Below are positions 1 to 3,944 of a stretch of DNA of 6,078 bases, piece after piece. Source of the stretch: Candidatus Cloacimonadota bacterium (GTDB lineage: Bacteria; Cloacimonadota; Cloacimonadia; Cloacimonadales; TCS61); contig JACNIV010000066.1 in assembly GCA_014382915.1 (NCBI GenBank), forward strand, positions 1-6,078, in the 5' to 3' direction. Numbering within the stretch: position 1 is the stretch's first letter; the number at the start of each line of letters is the position of its first letter. The position numbers were made by a program, and so were the translations under genes. The notes beneath the pieces are model-generated. The model had not been told where the DNA came from, searched no databases, and saw nothing but the letters and a program-made list of their open reading frames with translations.

Positions 1-7
1 CTTAGGA

Positions 8-13
8 CTCCTC
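8..13 (-). promoter_or_regulatory. possible ribosome binding site of a divergent gene beyond the left edge
   Basis: On the minus strand, bases 13 down to 8 read GAGGAG, followed by seven bases to the window edge. That is normal spacing for a start codon lying just outside. If real, 1-310 is a divergent intergenic region and its palindromes could serve both directions. A chance match is quite possible, and the alternative of a forward gene ending at 19-25 cannot be excluded. Confidence 0.25.
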
Positions 14-21
14 AATTCTAA

Positions 22-35
22 CTGAACATGTTCAG
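22..35. repeat. perfect 14-bp palindrome CTGAACATGTTCAG
   Basis: The sequence equals its own reverse complement over all 14 bases. It could be a dimeric repressor operator. The core GAAC-N2-GTTC recalls GAAC-N4-GTTC LexA boxes of Gram-positives, but the spacer is two bases too short. It could also be a weak transcript hairpin (5-bp stem, CATG loop) followed by CCCTTATTTAT that ends a gene to the left. The sequence does not decide between these. Confidence 0.45.
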
Positions 36-178
36 CCCTTATTTATCAAATGCCAAAACCTCTTATCCGGAAGCAGGATCATCTGATCGTTCATACATAA
101 TTGCTGATCGATGAGTGCTCTATATTAATAAGTCTCATTCCAAACCTACATTTATATTTATTTGCAAATGATAATTAG

Positions 179-208
179 TTGACAGCATATATATGCTCAT
201 TTTTGTAT
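179..208 (+). promoter_or_regulatory. candidate housekeeping promoter with overlapping palindrome
   Basis: TTGACA at 179-184 is an exact sigma70-type -35 hexamer. The -10 is poor: TTGTAT at 203-208 has an 18-bp spacer but only three matches, while TATACC at 206-211 would need a 21-bp spacer. The spacer is largely the palindrome at 184-197, so a regulator bound there would sit between the promoter boxes. A rival promoter is TTGGTT 229-234 with TATATG 252-257 (17-bp spacer), closer to the gene. Neither is firm. Confidence 0.3.
184..197. repeat. perfect 14-bp palindrome AGCATATATATGCT
   Basis: This is self-complementary over all 14 bases and begins at the last base of the TTGACA hexamer. Its position suits an operator that controls the kinase-regulator operon. 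The alternating AT core makes chance symmetry more likely than for a GC-mixed palindrome. Confidence 0.45.
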
Positions 209-241
209 ACCACCAACGATATTAAAACTTGGTTGATATAC
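205..241. repeat. imperfect inverted repeat GTATA-CCACCAA / TTGGTTGATATAC
   Basis: The left arm is 205-216 and the right arm 229-241. Eleven of twelve left-arm bases pair with the right arm after one single-base bulge, leaving a 12-base loop. It lies between the TTGACA element and the kinase start, so it could be an operator or, if transcribed, a hairpin in the 5' leader. The right arm contains the -35-like TTGGTT of the second candidate promoter, so protein binding here would mask it. Confidence 0.35.
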
Positions 242-310
242 GGAAATATCTTATATGAATTAAACGAAAAATAAGTTCCATGGATTTTGTGTTTTGAGTA
301 TGAGTAATAT

Positions 311-2374
311 ATGATGAAAAAATTATTCTTGTCGGTTTTATTTTTTTTGCTTTTACCTGTTTTCCTGAGAAGCGAAAGTACTCTTGATAGTTTAAATGCA
401 ATGCTTCAGGATGCAAAAAAAGGCAGCAGAGAAGAAGTCGAAGCACTGTGCCAGTTAGGATCATATTTTATCAAACAAACTTCATTTGATGCTGCTTTCG
501 ATAATTATATGCGAGCACTCGATACTGCGGAAAAGATACAATATTATGATTTGATCCCGTCGATTTATAATGGACTTGGAACGGTTTGGCGCAAGCGATC
601 TGATAATGATAAAGCGCTGGAGCATTACCTCCAGGCAGTTAAGTGGGGAATCGAGGTTGACGATGAAAGAGGAAATACAAAACGGTTGTTAAATATCGGA
701 AAAATTTATTATTATGAAGGAGGTTTCAATAAAGCACTGGAATATTATCAGAAAGCTGCCGATAATAGCGAGGTTTTCCATGATGAGTTGGGGAATGCTC
801 ATGCCTATAAAGAGATGGGATCAGTCTATAAAGCATGGCAACAATATCCCAAAGCAAAAGAATATTACGAAAAAGCGTTGCACATATATGATACACTCGG
901 TGAAGACAAACGATCTGCTAATGTGTTGAATGAACTTGGGAGTGTGTATCGACATGAGAAAGATTTCCAGAAAGCTATAGAATATCAGAAAAAGTCTTTG
1001 AAGATCAAAGAGGAGATTGGTTATAAATATGGTATTGCCTCTTCCCTGAATAGTTTGGGAATTTCATATAAACAATTGAAAGATTATGACAGAGCGCTTG
1101 AGTATTATCAACGAGCATTGGAGATTCAACAAAATATCAGTGATGAGATGGGAGTGGCTGCAACGATCAGTAATATCGGTGTGGTATACCTGAAAATGGG
1201 GAAGCATAAAAAGGCACTCCAAAACTTTTGGGAAAGCAATACCCTGGCGCACAAAATTGGTTATAATCAATTGATCATCAATAATCTGCAGGCCATATCA
1301 GATGTCTATTCTGGACAAAAGAACTACGAACAATCTCTGGATTATCTCAGTAGATCCGTTGCGTTGAAAGATTCAATCTTCAATGAAGAAAAACATAAAC
1401 AGTTTGCCGAGATGCAGACAAAATATGAAACCGAGAAAAAAGAACGGGAAAATGAATCCCTGAGATATGACCTTGAACTGAAACGACTCGAAATCGAACG
1501 ACAGAAAATACAAAGGAATTTCCTTGCAATGATCGCTGGAATCATCCTGATCTCTGCGATAATCATCTATATTCAACTCCGTGCAAAGAACAGGGCTTTT
1601 CTCGCCTTGAAAAAAGCGAATGAAATGATCTCGAACCAAAAAACCGAATTGGAAAGATTGAACAAAACCCGCGATAGATTCTTCTCGATCATCTCACACG
1701 ATCTCAGAAATTCGCTTGTCACGACCAAAATGGGCGTAGAGCTTCTCGATAATATTGAAGACCTGGATAAAGAGGAAATGTTTGTCGTTGTTCATGAGAT
1801 AAAAAGCTCGGTCGAGATTGTCTCAAAATTATTGGAGAATTTATTGGAATGGGCGAGGATTCAGATCGGTAGGATTTGGGTTGAACCTGAAGATTTTTCC
1901 TTATCCGAGGTGCTCGATGATGTTCTTCTAACGGTTCGAGCAAAATTGGAACAAAAATATATCACGCTGACTTCGAAGTTAGATTCAACTCTCATCATAA
2001 ATGCGGATCGGAATATGGTTTTCTCTGTTTTGCAGAATCTAATTACGAATGCAATAAAATTTACAAACGAGAATGGTTTGATAAAGATTTCACAAGAAAA
2101 AGCTAACCAAGATCTGATGATCGTTATTTCTGACAACGGTATAGGGATGAGTTCTGACCGATTATCCCGTCTTTTCAAGGTTGATGAAATCGTTTCTACT
2201 CCCGGTACTAATGAGGAAAAAGGAACCGGCTTGGGCTTGATACTTTGCAAAGAGTTTATAGAAAAAAACGGTGGCAGCATCACGGTTGAGAGCAAAGATT
2301 TGAAAGGAACAACTGTCAGTTTCACTCTACCTCTGAAGAAGTCCAATAGTGCAAGAACGATAGGAAGAATTTGA
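311..2374 (+). CDS. TPR-containing membrane sensor histidine kinase
   Basis: This is a 687-residue sensor kinase that autophosphorylates on His and passes phosphate to a response regulator, most likely the one encoded next. A hydrophobic N-terminus (residues 5-19 after KK) suggests a signal peptide or signal anchor. Eight TPRs follow (about 42-354) in strict 40-residue register, with G at 50, 90, 130, 170, 210, 250 and 290. A charged coiled coil spans 355-402, a membrane helix 404-422, and a second coil 425-455. The H-box FFSIISHDLRNSL has the phosphoacceptor His463. The ATPase domain shows the N-box NLITNAIKF (576-584), G1 DNGIGM (608-613) and G2 GTGLGL (638-643). The TPRs should therefore face the periplasm. 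The usual H-box proline is Ser468. An in-frame stop at 305-307 limits the start to ATG 311 or 314. No good Shine-Dalgarno precedes it, implying low expression. The kinase identity is secure; the signal is unknown. Confidence 0.95.
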   Translation: MMKKLFLSVLFFLLLPVFLRSESTLDSLNAMLQDAKKGSREEVEALCQLGSYFIKQTSFDAAFDNYMRALDTAEKIQYYDLIPSIYNGLGTVWRKRSDNDKALEHYLQAVKWGIEVDDERGNTKRLLNIGKIYYYEGGFNKALEYYQKAADNSEVFHDELGNAHAYKEMGSVYKAWQQYPKAKEYYEKALHIYDTLGEDKRSANVLNELGSVYRHEKDFQKAIEYQKKSLKIKEEIGYKYGIASSLNSLGISYKQLKDYDRALEYYQRALEIQQNISDEMGVAATISNIGVVYLKMGKHKKALQNFWESNTLAHKIGYNQLIINNLQAISDVYSGQKNYEQSLDYLSRSVALKDSIFNEEKHKQFAEMQTKYETEKKERENESLRYDLELKRLEIERQKIQRNFLAMIAGIILISAIIIYIQLRAKNRAFLALKKANEMISNQKTELERLNKTRDRFFSIISHDLRNSLVTTKMGVELLDNIEDLDKEEMFVVVHEIKSSVEIVSKLLENLLEWARIQIGRIWVEPEDFSLSEVLDDVLLTVRAKLEQKYITLTSKLDSTLIINADRNMVFSVLQNLITNAIKFTNENGLIKISQEKANQDLMIVISDNGIGMSSDRLSRLFKVDEIVSTPGTNEEKGTGLGLILCKEFIEKNGGSITVESKDLKGTTVSFTLPLKKSNSARTIGRI

Positions 2375-2381
2375 GGTTTAT

Positions 2382-3725
2382 ATGAATAAAATTTTAGTTA
2401 TCGATGATGATAAAATCGTTGGGATCACGTTATCCCAGCTTTTTAAAAAGGCAAAATATGAATTCCGTATTGCATATACAGGGAAAAAGGGAATTGCATC
2501 AATGATTGAGTTTGAGCCGGATATTGTACTTCTTGATTTTAAACTTCCTGATATTGATGGCTTCGAGGTTTTAAAGACAATAAAAGATTATCATGAGCAC
2601 ATTGTAGTTATCATGATCACGTCTTTCGGAGATATCAAAAAAGCGGTGAAAGCTATTAAGATGGGTGCCTACGACTTTATTACCAAACCCTTCGATAAAG
2701 AAGAAATCCTCAAGATGATAAGAAAGATTCTTAATATAAGAAAACAATCCGAAATTCTCCCAGCAGACATACCCAAAATGATGGGGCAAAGCAAACCTCT
2801 CCAGCAGGTTTTAGATCACATACATCGTATTAGCAGTCATGATATAACCGTGTTTCTTGAAGGAGATACCGGTACCGGCAAAGAACTTTTTGCCCGTATG
2901 ATCCATGATCTGAGTCCGAGAAGGGAAAAACCTTTTATCCCTGTTGACTGTGGAGCAATTCCGGAAAGTTTGTTTGAGAGTGAGCTTTTCGGGCATACAC
3001 AGGGTGCTTTTACAGGAGCAACTGAGCATAAAAAGGGAAAATTTGAATTGGCACACACAGGGACACTCTTTCTCGACGAAATCAACAACCTGCCGTTAAA
3101 CCTACAACCAAAATTTCTCAGAGCTCTTCAGGAAAAAGAAATTCAAAAACTCGGTGATGAGAAGCCCACAAAAATAGATGTGAGAATAATCGTGGCATCA
3201 AACAATGATATCTATAATGATGTGAAGAAGGGTACATTGAGGGAAGATCTGTTTTATAGAATTCATGAATTCAAGATCAATTTACCCACTTTGCATGAAC
3301 GAAAAGATGATATTATGACGATCGCACGATATTTTCTTGAGGAAACGAATGCTTCCTATATTAAAAATATTACAGGTTTTACACCTTCAGCTATTGAACT
3401 ACTTGAAAATTATTCGTGGCCCGGTAACATAAGGGAATTGAAAAGTGTCATAAAAAGCGCTGTCCTACTTACCGATACTTCGGTGATCGATGATGAGCAC
3501 CTTGTTCTGAAGAATATAAAAAGGAAAGATGATGATGTTGAGGAACTCGGAAATGAATCGGGAAATGAAGAAGATTTGATCCTTGAAAAATTTACTTCCA
3601 AAACAGAGGAAGAGGTCATCCGAAAAGCCCTGATAAAAGCAAAGTACAACAAAACGAAAGCTGCGGAAATACTCGGAATCAGCAGAAGTCAGTTTTATAA
3701 AAAAATGGAGAAATTCAATCTTTGA
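2382..3725 (+). CDS. NtrC-family sigma54-dependent response regulator
   Basis: This 447-residue activator is the expected cytoplasmic partner of the upstream kinase. The receiver domain (1-120) has the acidic pocket Asp8-Asp10, phosphoacceptor Asp52, Thr80 and Lys102. The AAA+ domain (about 133-360) has Walker A GDTGTGKE (161-168), the sigma54-contacting loop GAFTGA (208-213), Walker B TLFLDE (228-233), candidate arginine fingers R287 and R293, and WPGNIREL (346-353). An acidic linker (about 378-412) leads to a Fis-type helix-turn-helix (about 419-447) ending the protein. All parts needed for ATP-driven opening of sigma54 polymerase are present. The common LPPLRER motif reads LPTLHER (301-307). 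The start lies 7 bp after the kinase stop, and its GAGG ribosome binding site (2373-2376) overlaps that stop, so the two genes are almost certainly co-transcribed and translationally coupled. Likely targets are the dyads just beyond its own stop codon. Confidence 0.96.
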   Translation: MNKILVIDDDKIVGITLSQLFKKAKYEFRIAYTGKKGIASMIEFEPDIVLLDFKLPDIDGFEVLKTIKDYHEHIVVIMITSFGDIKKAVKAIKMGAYDFITKPFDKEEILKMIRKILNIRKQSEILPADIPKMMGQSKPLQQVLDHIHRISSHDITVFLEGDTGTGKELFARMIHDLSPRREKPFIPVDCGAIPESLFESELFGHTQGAFTGATEHKKGKFELAHTGTLFLDEINNLPLNLQPKFLRALQEKEIQKLGDEKPTKIDVRIIVASNNDIYNDVKKGTLREDLFYRIHEFKINLPTLHERKDDIMTIARYFLEETNASYIKNITGFTPSAIELLENYSWPGNIRELKSVIKSAVLLTDTSVIDDEHLVLKNIKRKDDDVEELGNESGNEEDLILEKFTSKTEEEVIRKALIKAKYNKTKAAEILGISRSQFYKKMEKFNL

Positions 3726-3731
3726 CTGGAG

Positions 3732-3769
3732 TGTCTATCTGAGAGACATTTTGTCCGGAAAACAGGACA
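3732..3769. promoter_or_regulatory. tandem dyads, candidate enhancer (UAS) for the sigma54 activator
   Basis: There are two similar inverted repeats in tandem. The first is TGTCT-N7-AGACA (3732-3748), which has only one mismatched pair across its 17 bases. The second is TGTCC-N8-GGACA (3752-3769). Their centres, about 3740 and 3760.5, are some two helical turns apart, so both dyads face the same side of the DNA. They start six bases after the activator stop codon and lie about 150-185 bp upstream of the predicted transcription start, a normal enhancer distance. The element is inferred to bind the adjacent NtrC-type regulator. As RNA it could also fold (GTGTC 3731-3735 with GACAC 3766-3770, or GTCC/GGAC). 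It lacks a following T-run, so a terminator is less likely. Confidence 0.6.
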
Positions 3770-3838
3770 CTTCATACAGTTGTAAGATATATAAGGGATA
3801 AGCCCGAATCCTCACAATCAATTCAATAACTCCCACAA

Positions 3839-3851
3839 TATCAAACAATTA
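3839..3851 (+). promoter_or_regulatory. candidate IHF/HU bending site
   Basis: TATCAAACAATTA matches the E. coli IHF consensus WATCAANNNNTTR at every fixed position. It is centred near -73 relative to the predicted start, between the tandem dyads and the -24/-12 promoter. That is where IHF bends DNA at IHF-dependent sigma54 promoters such as nifH or Pu. The surrounding DNA is AT-rich, which raises the chance of coincidence, and the host's IHF/HU specificity is unknown. Confidence 0.4.
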
Positions 3852-3890
3852 CAATCTCCAAGCGTATATAATTATTCTGAAACGATAAAT

Positions 3891-3907
3891 TTGGCACAGG
3901 AATTGCT
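3891..3907 (+). promoter_or_regulatory. sigma54 (-24/-12) promoter of the secreted-protein gene
   Basis: TTGGCACAGGAATTGCT fits the RpoN consensus YTGGCACGNNNNTTGCW with a single departure, A for G at 3898. The invariant GG (3893-3894) and GC (3905-3906) are separated by exactly ten bases. Transcription is predicted to begin near 3918, giving a 27-base leader that contains the ribosome binding site and then the ATG at 3945. The location directly downstream of a sigma54 activator gene and its candidate enhancer strongly supports function. Confidence 0.88.
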
Positions 3908-3929
3908 ATCTCTTTCACAAACAAAGAAT

Positions 3930-3941
3930 AAGAAGGTGATC
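3930..3941 (+). promoter_or_regulatory. near-perfect Shine-Dalgarno of the secreted-protein gene
   Basis: AAGAAGGTGATC matches 11 of 12 bases of AAGGAGGTGATC, the full complement of the usual 16S rRNA 3' end. It is correctly spaced from ATG 3945 and fixes that start. It is far stronger than anything ahead of the kinase gene, suggesting high output once the sigma54 promoter fires. Strong Shine-Dalgarno use argues against a typical Bacteroidota host. Confidence 0.85.
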
Positions 3942-3944
3942 ATA

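Larger units (their letters stand above)
1..310. other. gene-free leader upstream of the kinase gene
   Basis: No convincing gene lies in these 310 bases. Forward frames from the left edge hit stops at 3-5, 19-21 and 23-25, so at most a few C-terminal codons of an upstream gene could be present. The longest small forward frame seen (29-115, 28 codons) has no ribosome binding site. The stretch is AT-rich and unusually dense in symmetric elements: perfect palindromes at 22-35, 160-169 (ATTTGCAAAT) and 184-197, and an imperfect inverted repeat at 205-241. A direct repeat CTGATCG occurs at 83-89 and 104-110, 21 bp apart. No sigma54-type GG-N10-GC element was found ahead of the kinase gene, so the two-component genes probably use a housekeeping promoter. 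Confidence 0.7.

Noticed and set aside
29..115. 28-codon forward frame in the leader
   Set aside because: It has no ribosome binding site, its start codon lies inside the palindrome, and its composition is not protein-like enough to call a gene.
222..464. 80-residue minus-strand frame spanning the kinase start
   Set aside because: It overlaps the secure kinase gene and its leader, has no domain, and is probably a shadow of AT-rich sequence.
1861..2346. 161-residue minus-strand frame inside the kinase gene
   Set aside because: It lies antisense to the conserved HATPase domain, whose motifs explain the sequence; no recognisable product.
2867..2878. CCGGTACCGG palindrome in the regulator gene
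   Set aside because: It falls on the Gly-Thr-Gly codons of the Walker A motif and is explained by coding.
3728..3773. Rho-independent terminator after the regulator gene
   Set aside because: Stems can form, but they are short or interrupted and no T-run follows. The two-turn phased dyads ahead of a sigma54 promoter fit an enhancer better, although dual use is not excluded.
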